In this document: piece by piece, positions 41,733-50,356 of the stretch
How positions within the stretch are numbered: the stretch's first letter is position 1
How the letters are laid out: every line of letters starts with the position of its first letter
Assembly (NCBI RefSeq): GCF_014302995.1
Contig: NZ_CP060295.1
Location: forward strand, 4,269,501 to 4,333,500
DNA: 64,000 nucleotides
Reading direction: 5' to 3'
Source of the DNA: Variovorax sp. PAMC26660
GTDB lineage: Bacteria > Pseudomonadota > Gammaproteobacteria > Burkholderiales > Burkholderiaceae_C
Notes under the pieces: model-generated
Databases searched by the model: none
The model's input: only the letters and a program-made list of their open reading frames with translations
Told to the model about the DNA's origin: nothing
Made by a program: the position numbers and the translations under genes

Positions 41733-42719
41733 ATGAGCAAAAAGCCCGTCCGCGTTGCCGTCACCGGTGCCGCCGGTCAAATCGGTTACGCCCTGTTGTT
41801 CCGTATCGCTTCCGGCGAAATGCTCGGCAAAGACCAGCCGGTCATCCTGCAACTGCTCGAAATCCCCGACGAGAAGGCCCAGAAGGCGCTCAAAGGTGTG
41901 ATGATGGAACTCGACGACTGCGCCTTCCCGCTGCTGGCCGGCATGGAAGCCCACGGCGACCCGATGACCGCCTTCAAGGACGCCGACTACGCACTGCTGG
42001 TTGGCTCGCGCCCCCGCGGCCCCGGCATGGAACGTGCCGAACTGCTGGCCGTCAACGGCGCCATCTTCACGGCACAAGGCAAGGCACTGAACGCCGTTGC
42101 CAGCCGCAACGTCAAGGTGCTGGTGGTCGGCAACCCCGCCAACACCAATGCCTACATCGCCATGAAGAGCGCGCCGGACCTGCCGCGCAAGAACTTCACC
42201 GCCATGCTGCGCCTGGACCACAACCGCGCTGCCAGCCAGATCGCTGCCAAGACCGGCAAGGCCGTGGCCGACATTGAAAAGCTCACCGTCTGGGGCAACC
42301 ACTCGCCCACGATGTACGCCGACTACCGCTTCGCCACCATCAACGGCGAAAGCGTCGCCAAGATGATCAACGACCAGGAATGGAACGCCAACACCTTCCT
42401 GCCGACCGTCGGCAAGCGCGGCGCCGCCATCATCGAAGCACGCGGCCTGTCGTCGGCTGCCTCGGCCGCCAACGCTGCCATCGACCACATGCGCGACTGG
42501 GCCCTGGGCACCAACGGCAAGTGGGTCACCATGGGCATCCCGTCGGACGGCCAGTACGGCATTCCGAAGGACACGATGTTCGGCTTCCCGGTCACCTGCG
42601 AAAACGGTGAGTACGAGCTGGTCGAAGGCCTCGAAATCGACGCATTCAGCCAGGAACGCATCAACAAGACCCTGGAAGAGCTGCAAGGCGAACAAGCCGG
42701 CGTTGCTCACCTGATCTAA
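41733..42719 (+). CDS. mdh: malate dehydrogenase
   Basis: A 328-residue NAD-dependent enzyme that interconverts malate and oxaloacetate. The N-terminal [10 protein letters not shown] is the dinucleotide motif of the type common in betaproteobacteria. [13 protein letters not shown] is the mobile substrate loop, and Trp-Gly-Asn-His-Ser holds the catalytic His. TGGAG lies at good spacing before the ATG. It is divergent from gntR and is followed after 15 bases by tam. Confidence 0.97.
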   Translation: MSKKPVRVAVTGAAGQIGYALLFRIASGEMLGKDQPVILQLLEIPDEKAQKALKGVMMELDDCAFPLLAGMEAHGDPMTAFKDADYALLVGSRPRGPGMERAELLAVNGAIFTAQGKALNAVASRNVKVLVVGNPANTNAYIAMKSAPDLPRKNFTAMLRLDHNRAASQIAAKTGKAVADIEKLTVWGNHSPTMYADYRFATINGESVAKMINDQEWNANTFLPTVGKRGAAIIEARGLSSAASAANAAIDHMRDWALGTNGKWVTMGIPSDGQYGIPKDTMFGFPVTCENGEYELVEGLEIDAFSQERINKTLEELQGEQAGVAHLI

Positions 42720-42734
42720 GCAAGACCCGCCGGC

Positions 42735-43511
42735 ATGCTCGACTGGAATCCCGCGCTCTACCGTCGCTACGAGGACGAGCGCACCCGACCCGCACAGGAA
42801 CTCCTGGCGCGGGTGCCACTGAGCGAGGCCGCCCGCGTGGTCGACCTCGGTTGTGGGCCGGGCAATTCCACCGAGCTGCTGGTCCATCGGTTTCCGAAGG
42901 CGCAAGCCCTCGGGACCGACAACTCCGAAGCCATGCTGGTCAGCGCGCGCGAGCGCCTGCCGCAGGCGCGCTTCGAGTTGAGCGACATCGCGACCTGGGC
43001 GCCGCAAGAAGCGCCCGACCTCATTTACGCCAACGCGTCCTTGCAATGGGTGCCGGATCACGAAAAGCTGATTCCGCGCCTGTTCGATGCGCTGGCCCCG
43101 GGCGGCGTGCTCGCCGTCCAGATGCCCGACAACCGCCAGGAACCCACGCACCGCCTGATGCGTGCGGTGGCGGCCGAAGCGCCCTGGGCCGAGCCCATTG
43201 GCGACGCCGACAAGCTGCGCACGCAGTTGTTCGGCCTGGGCGGTTACTACGACCTGCTGGCGACGCGCGCGGTCCACGTCGACGTCTGGCACACGATCTA
43301 CCAGCACCCGATGGCGAATGCCGCGGCCATCGTCGAATGGGTGCGTGGTACGGGCCTGAAGCCCTTTGTTGATCGGCTGCCGCCCGACCTGCAGGCGAGC
43401 TACCTGGCCGAATACGAACGTCGCGTCGACGAGGCCTATCCGGCCCGCGCCGATGGCAAGCGGCTGCTCGCTTTCCCGCGCATGTTCATCGTGGCGCAAA
43501 AGAAAGCATGA
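42735..43511 (+). CDS. tam: trans-aconitate 2-methyltransferase
   Basis: A 258-residue SAM-dependent methyltransferase. The SAM motif Val-Asp-Leu-Gly-Cys-Gly-Pro-Gly-Asn-Ser-Thr is near residue 37. The start Trp-Asn-Pro-Ala-Leu-Tyr-Arg-Arg-Tyr-Glu-Asp-Glu-Arg-Thr-Arg-Pro and the late Pro-Phe-Val-Asp-Arg-Leu-Pro fit Tam. Tam methylates trans-aconitate, a spontaneous by-product of aconitase that inhibits the TCA cycle, so its place between mdh and acnB makes sense. Its stop overlaps the next start (ATGA). Confidence 0.9.
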   Translation: MLDWNPALYRRYEDERTRPAQELLARVPLSEAARVVDLGCGPGNSTELLVHRFPKAQALGTDNSEAMLVSARERLPQARFELSDIATWAPQEAPDLIYANASLQWVPDHEKLIPRLFDALAPGGVLAVQMPDNRQEPTHRLMRAVAAEAPWAEPIGDADKLRTQLFGLGGYYDLLATRAVHVDVWHTIYQHPMANAAAIVEWVRGTGLKPFVDRLPPDLQASYLAEYERRVDEAYPARADGKRLLAFPRMFIVAQKKA

Positions 43512-44506
43512 CCAAAGCAGTCCATCCGGGTGAAGTGCTGCTCGGCGCGCAGGCCGGGGCTGTGACCCTGCCCGTGTGCGACCACTACAGCGGCGTCGAA
43601 GCCCGCATGAGGAAAAGCCTGGCGCTGCAGGCCGAGATGGCCGAAGAGTTCGGCGCCTGTGTGTTCGACGTCACCCTCGATTGCGAAGACGGCGCGCCGG
43701 TGGGCGGCGAGGCCGAGCATGCCGCCCTCGTCACCGAACTCGCGCTGGCTGCCAAACCCGGCATGCGCGTCGGCGTGCGCGTGCACCCGGTCGACCACCC
43801 GGCATTCGCCGGCGACCTGGTCACCATTGCCGGGCGCGCCGGCCATCGCCTCAGCCACCTGATGGTGCCCAAGGTCGAATCGGTGGCCGATGTGTTGCAG
43901 GCTGTTGCGGCGCTCGAAGCGGCGGATGCCGATGCGCTGCCGCTGCACGTGCTGATCGAATCGCCGCTCGCCGTGCACAACGCCTTCGAGATCGCCGCGC
44001 ATCCGCGCGTGCAATCGCTGAGCTTCGGCCTGATGGATTTCGTGTCGGCGCATGCCGGTGCCATTCCCGCCGACGGCATGGGCGCTGCCGGGCAGTTCAC
44101 CCATCCGCTGGTGGTGCGTGCCAAGCTGGCCATCGCCTCGGCGGCGCACGCCTACGGCAAGGTGCCTTCGCACTGCGTGGTGACCGAGTTCAACAACACT
44201 GACGCAATGCGCACTGCGGCCCGCAAGGCGGCCACCGAATTCGGCTACACGCGCATGTGGAGCATCCATCCGAACCAGATCCGTCCCATCCTCGAGGCCT
44301 TCGCGCCGGATGAGGCACAGATTCAAATTGCCACACAAATCATTGCAAAAGCCGCAGATGGGGATTGGGCTCCGACACAAATTGATGGCACATTGCACGA
44401 CCGCGCGAGCTACCGCCATTTCTGGCAGGTTCTGACGCGTGCCCACGCAACAGGGCGCGCGTTGCCCCCCGAGGCGAAAGCCTGGTTTGCATTCGCGGCC
44501 TCCTGA
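43508..44506 (+). CDS. CitE-like CoA ester lyase (HpcH/HpaI family)
   Basis: A 332-residue TIM-barrel enzyme. Val-Thr-Leu-Asp-Cys-Glu-Asp-Gly-Ala-Pro near the N-terminus and Val-Pro-Lys-Val-Glu-Ser carry the acid and substrate-binding residues of the citrate-lyase-beta family. Leu-Ile-Glu-Ser-Pro and Gly-Leu-Met-Asp-Phe are also typical. No citrate lyase alpha or gamma genes are nearby, so it is more likely a malyl-CoA or citramalyl-CoA type lyase or thioesterase. The substrate is unknown. It overlaps tam by four bases. Confidence 0.82.
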   Translation: MTKAVHPGEVLLGAQAGAVTLPVCDHYSGVEARMRKSLALQAEMAEEFGACVFDVTLDCEDGAPVGGEAEHAALVTELALAAKPGMRVGVRVHPVDHPAFAGDLVTIAGRAGHRLSHLMVPKVESVADVLQAVAALEAADADALPLHVLIESPLAVHNAFEIAAHPRVQSLSFGLMDFVSAHAGAIPADGMGAAGQFTHPLVVRAKLAIASAAHAYGKVPSHCVVTEFNNTDAMRTAARKAATEFGYTRMWSIHPNQIRPILEAFAPDEAQIQIATQIIAKAADGDWAPTQIDGTLHDRASYRHFWQVLTRAHATGRALPPEAKAWFAFAAS

Positions 44507-44540
44507 AACTCACCGAACCCAGCCTCAAGGAAACCCACAC

Positions 44541-45104
44541 ATGAAGAAAATTGCCCTGATCGCCGCTGTTGCTCTGGCACTCCCGCTGGCCGCGATGGCC
44601 CAGGACGCAGCCAAGCCGGCGGCCAAGCCCGCCGCCAAGACCACCGCGGCCAAGGCACCCGCCAAGAAGCACCAGGTCACCCGCCGCGCGGCCAAGGCCG
44701 TCGAGGAAGTCACGCCGATCAACACCGACACCGATGTGACGCTCAACGAAGCCGACCTGGCCGTGGCCCAGCGCGTGTCCGTCGGCAAGGCCCAGTGCGA
44801 ACTCGGTGCCGACGTGACCGTCACGCCCGACGAGAAGAAGCCCGGCTTCTTCACCGTGACCACCAAGGGCCTGAAGTACCGCATGCACCCGGTCGAAAGC
44901 CGCACCGGTGCCATTCGCCTCGAAGACCCGCGTGCAGGCGCCATGTGGCTGCAATTGGGCAACAAGTCGATGCTGATGAACCAGAAGGCTGGCCTGCGCA
45001 TCGCTGACGAATGCCAGACCGCCGCTCAGGTCGCGTTTGCCGAAGAAATGAAGAAGAACCCGCCGAAGGCCCTTTTCGAAGGTGCCGACGCGGCCAAGAA
45101 GTAA
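44541..45104 (+). CDS. small periplasmic protein of unknown function
   Basis: A 187-residue protein with a clear signal peptide (about 1-20, Met-Lys-Lys start, cleavage after Ala-Met-Ala). A Lys/Ala/Pro-rich linker (about 21-50) and a compact domain with two Cys follow. The domain shows [10 protein letters not shown] and [11 protein letters not shown]. I do not recognise a named family. AAGG lies before the ATG. It sits between the CitE-like gene and acnB. The basic linker might bind nucleic acid or peptidoglycan, but this is speculative. Confidence 0.75.
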   Translation: MKKIALIAAVALALPLAAMAQDAAKPAAKPAAKTTAAKAPAKKHQVTRRAAKAVEEVTPINTDTDVTLNEADLAVAQRVSVGKAQCELGADVTVTPDEKKPGFFTVTTKGLKYRMHPVESRTGAIRLEDPRAGAMWLQLGNKSMLMNQKAGLRIADECQTAAQVAFAEEMKKNPPKALFEGADAAKK

Positions 45105-45184
45105 GCGTACCGAACGAAGGGGTGCGGCGCGGCTCTTGCTTGCCGCGTTGCACGCCCGCCAGCCCAGTTTCCGGAGAAAAGAAG

Positions 45185-47770
45185 ATGTTGCAAGCCTACG
45201 TTGACCATGTTGCCGAACGCGCCGCGCTCGGTATCCCGCCGCTGCCTTTGAGCGCGAAGCAAACCGCCGAAGCAATCGAGCTCCTCAAGAGCGCGAATGC
45301 CAAGGACGGTGCCTTCCTGCTCGATCTGCTCACCTACCGTGTGCCCGCCGGCGTCGATGACGCGGCCAAGGTCAAGGCGAGCTACCTCGCGGCCGTGGCC
45401 CATGGCACCGAAAAGAGCGAGTTCATTTCGCGCGCCCGCGCGACCGAACTGCTCGGCACCATGCTCGGCGGCTACAACATCAGCCCCATGATCGACCTGC
45501 TCGACGACGCCGAAGTCGGTGCCGTGGCGGCCGAGGGCCTGAAGAAAACCCTGTTGATGTTCGACCAGTTCCACGACGTCAAGGAAAAGGCCGACAAGGG
45601 CAACGTCCACGCCAAGGGAGTGCTGCAAAGCTGGGCCGATGCCGAGTGGTTCACCAGCCGTCCCGAAGTGCCGCAAAGCATCACCGTCAGCATCTTCAAG
45701 GTGGCTGGCGAAATCAACACCGACGACCTGTCGCCCGCACCCGACGCCACCACGCGTCCCGACATTCCGATGCACGCCCTGGCGATGCACAAGAACGCAC
45801 GCCCCGGCATCGTTCCCGAAGAAGACGGCAAGCGCGGCCCGGTGAAGTTCATCGAAGACCTGCGCGCGCGCGGCCACCTCGTGGCCTATGCCGGCGACGT
45901 GGTCGGCACGGGTTCGTCGCGCAAGAGCGCCACCAACTCGGTGCTGTGGTTCACCGGCGAAGACATTCCCTTCGTGCCGAACAAGCGTTTCGGCGGCGTC
46001 TGCCTCGGCGGCAAGATCGCTCCCATCTTCTACAACACGATGGAAGACTCGGGCGCACTGCCCATCGAGCTCGACGTGGCGCAGATGAACATGGGCGACG
46101 TGGTCGAGCTGCGTCCCTACGAAGGCAAGGCCCTGAAGGACGGCAAGGTCATCGCCGAATTCCAGGTCAAGAGCGACGTGCTGTTCGACGAAGTGCGCGC
46201 CGGCGGCCGCATTCCGCTGATCATCGGCCGTGGCCTCACGACCAAGGCGCGCGAAGCACTGGGCCTGCCCGTCTCGACGCTGTTCCGCCTGCCGACCAGC
46301 CCGGTCGACACCAAGAAGGGCTTCTCGCTCGCACAGAAGATGGTCGGCCGCGCATGCGGCCTGCCCGAAGGCACCGGCGTGCGTCCGGGTACCTACTGCG
46401 AACCCAAGATGACCTCGGTCGGCTCGCAGGACACCACCGGCCCGATGACGCGCGACGAGCTGAAGGACCTGGCTTGCCTGGGCTTCTCGGCCGACCTCGT
46501 GATGCAGTCGTTCTGCCACACGGCGGCGTACCCGAAGAAGGTCGACGTCAAGATGCACCACGAACTCCCCGAGTTCATGGCCAACCGCGGCGGTGTTTCG
46601 CTGCGTCCGGGCGACGGCGTGATCCATTCCTGGCTCAATCGCCTGCTGACGCCCGACACCGTCGGCACCGGTGGCGACAGCCACACCCGCTTCCCCATCG
46701 GCATCAGCTTCCCGGCCGGCTCGGGCCTCGTGGCCTTCGCGGCCGCCACCGGCGTGATGCCGTTGGACATGCCTGAATCGGTGCTCGTGCGCTTCAAGGG
46801 CAAGATGCAGCCCGGCGTCACGCTGCGCGACTTGGTCAACGCGATTCCGCTGTACGCCATCAAGTCGGGTCTGCTGACCGTGGCCAAGCAAGGCAAGAAG
46901 AACATCTTCTCGGGCCGCATCCTCGAAATCGAAGGCCTGCCCGACCTGAAGGTCGAACAAGCCTTCGAGCTGAGCGATGCGTCCGCAGAGCGCTCGGCCG
47001 CTGGCTGCACGGTGCACCTGAACAAGGAACCGATCATCGAATACATCAACAGCAACATCACGCTGATGAAGTGGATGATTGCCGAAGGCTATGCCGATGC
47101 CCGCACGCTGGCGCGCCGCATCGCTGCGCAAGAGGCCTGGCTCAAGGACCCGCAATTGCTCAAGGGCGATGCGGACGCCGACTACGCCGCCGTCATCGAA
47201 ATCGACCTGGCCGAGATCCACGAACCCATCGTGGCCTGCCCGAACGATCCGGACGACGTGAAGACGCTGAGCGACGTGGCCGGTGCCGTGATCGATGAAG
47301 TGTTCATCGGCTCGTGCATGACCAATATCGGTCACTTCCGTGCCGCGTCGAAGCTGCTCGAAGGCAAGCGCGACATTCCGGTCAAGCTGTGGATCGCGCC
47401 GCCCACGAAGATGGACGCGCAGCAACTGACTGAAGAAGGCCATTACGGCGTGTTCGGCAATGCCGGTGCCCGCACCGAAATGCCGGGGTGCTCGCTGTGC
47501 ATGGGCAACCAGGCGCAAGTGCGGGAAGGCGCAACGGTGATGTCGACCAGCACCCGCAACTTCCCGAACCGCCTGGGCAAGAACACGAATGTGTACCTCG
47601 GCTCGGCCGAACTCGCCGCCATCTGTTCGCGCCTCGGTCGCATTCCGACCCGGGAAGAGTACATGGCAGCAACGGGTGTGCTCGATGCGTCCAGCGCGCA
47701 GATCTACCAGTACCTGAACTTCGACAAGATCGACGACTACAAGGCTGTGGCGGATACGGTCGCGGCCTGA
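45185..47770 (+). CDS. acnB: bifunctional aconitate hydratase 2 / 2-methylisocitrate dehydratase
   Basis: An 861-residue AcnB-type aconitase. The N-terminal HEAT-like domain (about 1-160) is followed by the swivelling domain, then the three [4Fe-4S] core domains; this order distinguishes AcnB from AcnA. Cluster cysteines are in Phe-Ile-Gly-Ser-Cys-Met-Thr-Asn and [18 protein letters not shown] and Ser-Thr-Arg-Asn-Phe carry substrate-binding arginines. GGAGAAAAGAAG precedes ATG 45185. An intrinsic terminator follows. A second aconitase gene of the AcnA type starts at 63487. Confidence 0.97.
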   Translation: MLQAYVDHVAERAALGIPPLPLSAKQTAEAIELLKSANAKDGAFLLDLLTYRVPAGVDDAAKVKASYLAAVAHGTEKSEFISRARATELLGTMLGGYNISPMIDLLDDAEVGAVAAEGLKKTLLMFDQFHDVKEKADKGNVHAKGVLQSWADAEWFTSRPEVPQSITVSIFKVAGEINTDDLSPAPDATTRPDIPMHALAMHKNARPGIVPEEDGKRGPVKFIEDLRARGHLVAYAGDVVGTGSSRKSATNSVLWFTGEDIPFVPNKRFGGVCLGGKIAPIFYNTMEDSGALPIELDVAQMNMGDVVELRPYEGKALKDGKVIAEFQVKSDVLFDEVRAGGRIPLIIGRGLTTKAREALGLPVSTLFRLPTSPVDTKKGFSLAQKMVGRACGLPEGTGVRPGTYCEPKMTSVGSQDTTGPMTRDELKDLACLGFSADLVMQSFCHTAAYPKKVDVKMHHELPEFMANRGGVSLRPGDGVIHSWLNRLLTPDTVGTGGDSHTRFPIGISFPAGSGLVAFAAATGVMPLDMPESVLVRFKGKMQPGVTLRDLVNAIPLYAIKSGLLTVAKQGKKNIFSGRILEIEGLPDLKVEQAFELSDASAERSAAGCTVHLNKEPIIEYINSNITLMKWMIAEGYADARTLARRIAAQEAWLKDPQLLKGDADADYAAVIEIDLAEIHEPIVACPNDPDDVKTLSDVAGAVIDEVFIGSCMTNIGHFRAASKLLEGKRDIPVKLWIAPPTKMDAQQLTEEGHYGVFGNAGARTEMPGCSLCMGNQAQVREGATVMSTSTRNFPNRLGKNTNVYLGSAELAAICSRLGRIPTREEYMAATGVLDASSAQIYQYLNFDKIDDYKAVADTVAA

Positions 47771-47792
47771 TCTTCTTCAGATCGCACCAAGC

Positions 47793-47821
47793 AAAAAGCC
47801 CCGCTCAGGCGGGGCTTTTTT
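47793..47821. terminator. terminator after acnB
   Basis: GCCCCGC (47798-47804) pairs with GCGGGGC (47809-47815) around TCAG, flanked by five A before and six T after. It can work in both directions, for acnB and for the convergent glycosyltransferase gene. Confidence 0.9.
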
Positions 47822-47844
47822 GTGGGCGCTGCCCTCGCGGGGGC

Positions 47845-48705
47845 TCAAGGGGGCGGAGCGTTCGGCTTCAGATTCTCCCGGCCTGTGAGCACCATGGCGG
47901 CGCCAGCGGGGCCGCCGACCGCATAGGGCAACGCAGTCAGCAACGAGTTGGCGAAGTCGCCGCGATACAGCTTGGCGCCCTGGTGCGAGAGGTTGGAGTT
48001 GGCATCGATGTAGATCGACTCGCCCAGCCCCGACCACAGGCGGCAGAAGCCGTAGTCTTCGGACAGGTAGCGCCGCGTCACCGGATCGACCATCACGTCG
48101 AAAAAGCGGTAGTGCAGCCCGAGGTTCGCTTCGCCGATGCTGTCGGGCACGTAGCTGAGGTCGGGATAGCTGGCCATCAGCCGCTCGAACACCGCACGCT
48201 TGATCACCATGAAGCCGGTCGGTGCTTCGTCCATTTTCATGAAGCCGTCGGGCTGGATGTCGAGTTCGACCCGCGAGGTGGCTTCCGAGGCCTTGGCGTT
48301 GACGGTATAGCGCGTGAACGTGGCTTCGAACTGCTGCTGTGTCGTGCCCGCAGCCACACCTTCGCTGGGCCAGTTCTCGCGCTTGAGCGGGTAGACGCCG
48401 GCAGCAATGTCGTAGCCCGACAGCAGCAGCCGGAAGGCCGCTTGCGCCGAAAAGCCGATGTCGGCGTCGATCCAGAACAGGTGCGTCCAGTGCGGATTGG
48501 CCAGAAACTGGGCCACGCAGTTGTTTCGTGCGCGCGTCACCAGGCTCTCTCCCTGGTGGAGCAGCACTTGCAGCCGCATGCCGGCACGCTCGGCTTCGAT
48601 GGTGAGGTTCAGCATCGACAGCACGTAGTTCTGGAAGAACTTGCCGTCATGGCTGGGCGAGACGACAACGGGGAAGAATCTGCGCAGTTCTGAGGGATCA
48701 AGCAT
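47845..48705 (-). CDS. GT-A-type glycosyltransferase-like protein beside the adhesin locus
   Basis: A 286-residue soluble protein. His-Leu-Phe-Trp-Ile-Asp80-Ala-Asp82-Ile-Gly-Phe is a DxD-type metal and nucleotide-sugar motif. Val-Thr-Arg-Ala-Arg-Asn-Asn-Cys precedes it and Ala-Gly-Val-Tyr-Pro-Leu-Lys follows it, as in anp1- or GT2-like transferases. The C-terminal Ser-Glu-Asp-Tyr-Gly-Phe-Cys supplies acid residues of a likely active site. It follows the DUF2827 gene by 12 bases on the same strand, so both are probably made together next to the giant adhesin. Donor and acceptor are unknown. Confidence 0.75.
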   Translation of the reverse strand: MLDPSELRRFFPVVVSPSHDGKFFQNYVLSMLNLTIEAERAGMRLQVLLHQGESLVTRARNNCVAQFLANPHWTHLFWIDADIGFSAQAAFRLLLSGYDIAAGVYPLKRENWPSEGVAAGTTQQQFEATFTRYTVNAKASEATSRVELDIQPDGFMKMDEAPTGFMVIKRAVFERLMASYPDLSYVPDSIGEANLGLHYRFFDVMVDPVTRRYLSEDYGFCRLWSGLGESIYIDANSNLSHQGAKLYRGDFANSLLTALPYAVGGPAGAAMVLTGRENLKPNAPPP

Positions 48706-48717
48706 GCAGGGCTTCGC

Positions 48718-49854
48718 TCATGTGGCTGGGCGCTGCATCAGTCCGAGCAGCAGGGTGTTGTAGACCTCGGTGGCCGCCGCGTTGCCGGGCAGGTAGCGGT
48801 CGATCAGGTTGCGTTGCCGCTCGCGGTAAGCAAGGGCCTGTGCATCGTGCGTGTCGATGGCTTCGAGCACACGGGCACTGCCTGCGGCCACGTCGTTGTC
48901 CTGATAGTAGTAGCCGAGGTCCGCGCACAGGTGCGCGTTGTGCACCAGCGGGTAGCCCTGCCAGCAGGTCTCCAGGTAGAAGTAGTTGAGCGGGTTCTCC
49001 CATTGGTGTGAAACCACGATATCGGTGTTCTGCGCCAGGAACACCGGCGTTTCGTGCCGGCCCAGGAACACCGCCTTGTGCTGGCGGACCAGGTCGAGCT
49101 GGTTCATCAGCGTGATGAACTCCATGTTCTCCTTGGCCAGCCGCTCTGCGTTGGTGACCTGCAGCAGTGCAATGGCGTCGGGCCGTGCGCGGTAAGACAG
49201 TTCGGCAATCAGGATCGGGTAGAGGCAGAACTTCACCACGTTGATGTTCGGCTCCATCACGCTGAGCCGGCGCGGCCCGCTGCGCGGCTGGTAAACGCCG
49301 GCGTCAGGCAGCGCGCGGGTGCGCTCGTCGAGAAACACCGGGCTCCACACGAAAGGCACGGCGCGCGCCTCGGCGCGACGCAGCACCTCGAAGTAGGGCT
49401 GGCTGATATGGGCCACCTGCGGAACCATCCAGATGTCGTCATAGCGCTGGTTGATGAACAGGTTCTGTCCCCAGAGCGGCCTGTTGAACAGCATCGACTC
49501 CATGGCATGCACGTACTCGAAGCCGCAGCAGTACGACACCAGCCGCGCGCCGCGGCGCTTCAGGTAATCGGTTTGCACCGGATCGACCTGGCCGCCGAGC
49601 TCGATCAGCACGTCCACGCTGTCCTTGGCCGCCTCGAAGGTCACGGTGGGCCAGCGTGCCTGGTCCCAGGGCAGGGCGGCGGTGATGGGGATGGCCGTGG
49701 TGTTGACCAGCACGACCGACGCGACGCCCGGGCAGTGCTTCAGTGCTTCCGCCAGGAACACGGCGTTCTGCTTGATGCCGTTGTTCCACAGCGTCTCGGC
49801 CTCGTGATGCAGGCCAATGGTGATGCCAATGCGGAGCCTGGTGGAGGAAGGCAT
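48718..49854 (-). CDS. DUF2827 protein, putative glycosyltransferase (copy 1)
   Basis: A 378-residue soluble protein of the DUF2827 family. Shared family marks are Leu-Trp-Asn-Asn-Gly-Ile-Lys-Gln-Asn near the N-terminus, Val-Met-Glu-Pro-Asn-Ile-Asn-Val-Val-Lys, Leu-Gly-Arg-His, and Ser-His-Gln-Trp-Glu-Asn-Pro-Leu-Asn-Tyr-Phe-Tyr followed by Gly-Tyr-Pro-Leu-Val-His-Asn-Ala. The last block resembles the donor-binding region of GT-B enzymes (inference). It is divergent from the adhesin gene across a 502-base AT-rich gap and begins the two-gene unit with the GT-A-like gene. Two paralogs lie on the other side of the adhesin. Confidence 0.8.
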   Translation of the reverse strand: MPSSTRLRIGITIGLHHEAETLWNNGIKQNAVFLAEALKHCPGVASVVLVNTTAIPITAALPWDQARWPTVTFEAAKDSVDVLIELGGQVDPVQTDYLKRRGARLVSYCCGFEYVHAMESMLFNRPLWGQNLFINQRYDDIWMVPQVAHISQPYFEVLRRAEARAVPFVWSPVFLDERTRALPDAGVYQPRSGPRRLSVMEPNINVVKFCLYPILIAELSYRARPDAIALLQVTNAERLAKENMEFITLMNQLDLVRQHKAVFLGRHETPVFLAQNTDIVVSHQWENPLNYFYLETCWQGYPLVHNAHLCADLGYYYQDNDVAAGSARVLEAIDTHDAQALAYRERQRNLIDRYLPGNAAATEVYNTLLLGLMQRPAT

Positions 49855-50024
49855 TTTTAATTGGTTTCCAGAATGTTAATTAATACCGAAGGCGAAGAAA
49901 AAGCCTTTTCTGGGCGAGCAATTCATTGATTGTTTTGTGACTAATTACCTGAATTTAAGCACTTTCACTCTCGGCATATGCACAGGGAGAGATTCTGCCA
50001 ATCGACGAATAAGAGGTGAAAAGC

Positions 50025-50093
50025 ATGGCAAAGGCGACTTTACTGGTGATTTTGCGTGACAAATGCCCGCTTTCAAGTCTGTCGGGATTCTAG
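50025..50093 (+). CDS. candidate 22-residue small ORF in the adhesin leader
   Basis: ATG 50025 follows the strong ribosome-binding sequence AAGAGGTG by a few bases and opens 22 codons, starting Met-Ala-Lys-Ala-Thr-Leu-Leu-Val-Ile-Leu, to TAG 50091. It lies in the AT-rich region upstream of the trimeric autotransporter. It could be a leader peptide or chance. Only the ribosome-binding site and position support it. Confidence 0.22.
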   Translation: MAKATLLVILRDKCPLSSLSGF

Positions 50094-50160
50094 GTGGCGA
50101 CGCTCTTTCGTGGTCCGACAACAACTCGCCGGAAACGATCTACACACTCTTATTTAATTT

Positions 50161-50189
50161 TTGTGAACTAAATCATCCGGTCAAATATT
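50161..50189 (+). promoter_or_regulatory. possible sigma-70 promoter of the adhesin gene
   Basis: TTGTGA (50161-50166) and AATATT (50184-50189), four of six matches each, are separated by 17 bases. A start near 50196 would give a leader of about 160 bases before the adhesin ATG. The 502-base gap (49855-50356) is clearly richer in A and T than the surroundings and must hold promoters for both divergent genes. No other gene in it is convincing. Confidence 0.3.
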
Positions 50190-50356
50190 CCCTGATGTTG
50201 CATTGCGCCATGAATGTAAACAGCTCTGTACATTCCATCGTTCTTGCAAATGACCGCCGCGTGGCGGATGTCTTTCGCGACGGATTCTGAGCCAGGGAAG
50301 TCGCGTTTCTTGCCGATCTGTACCTGGCTGCCTCTACCGTGAACTGAGTTGAACAA

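Noticed and set aside
50063..50290. A 75-codon frame in the AT-rich leader of the adhesin gene.
   Set aside because: It has no ribosome-binding site, codon use is unlike neighbouring genes, and it covers the likely promoter. Kept only as background to the control-region finding.
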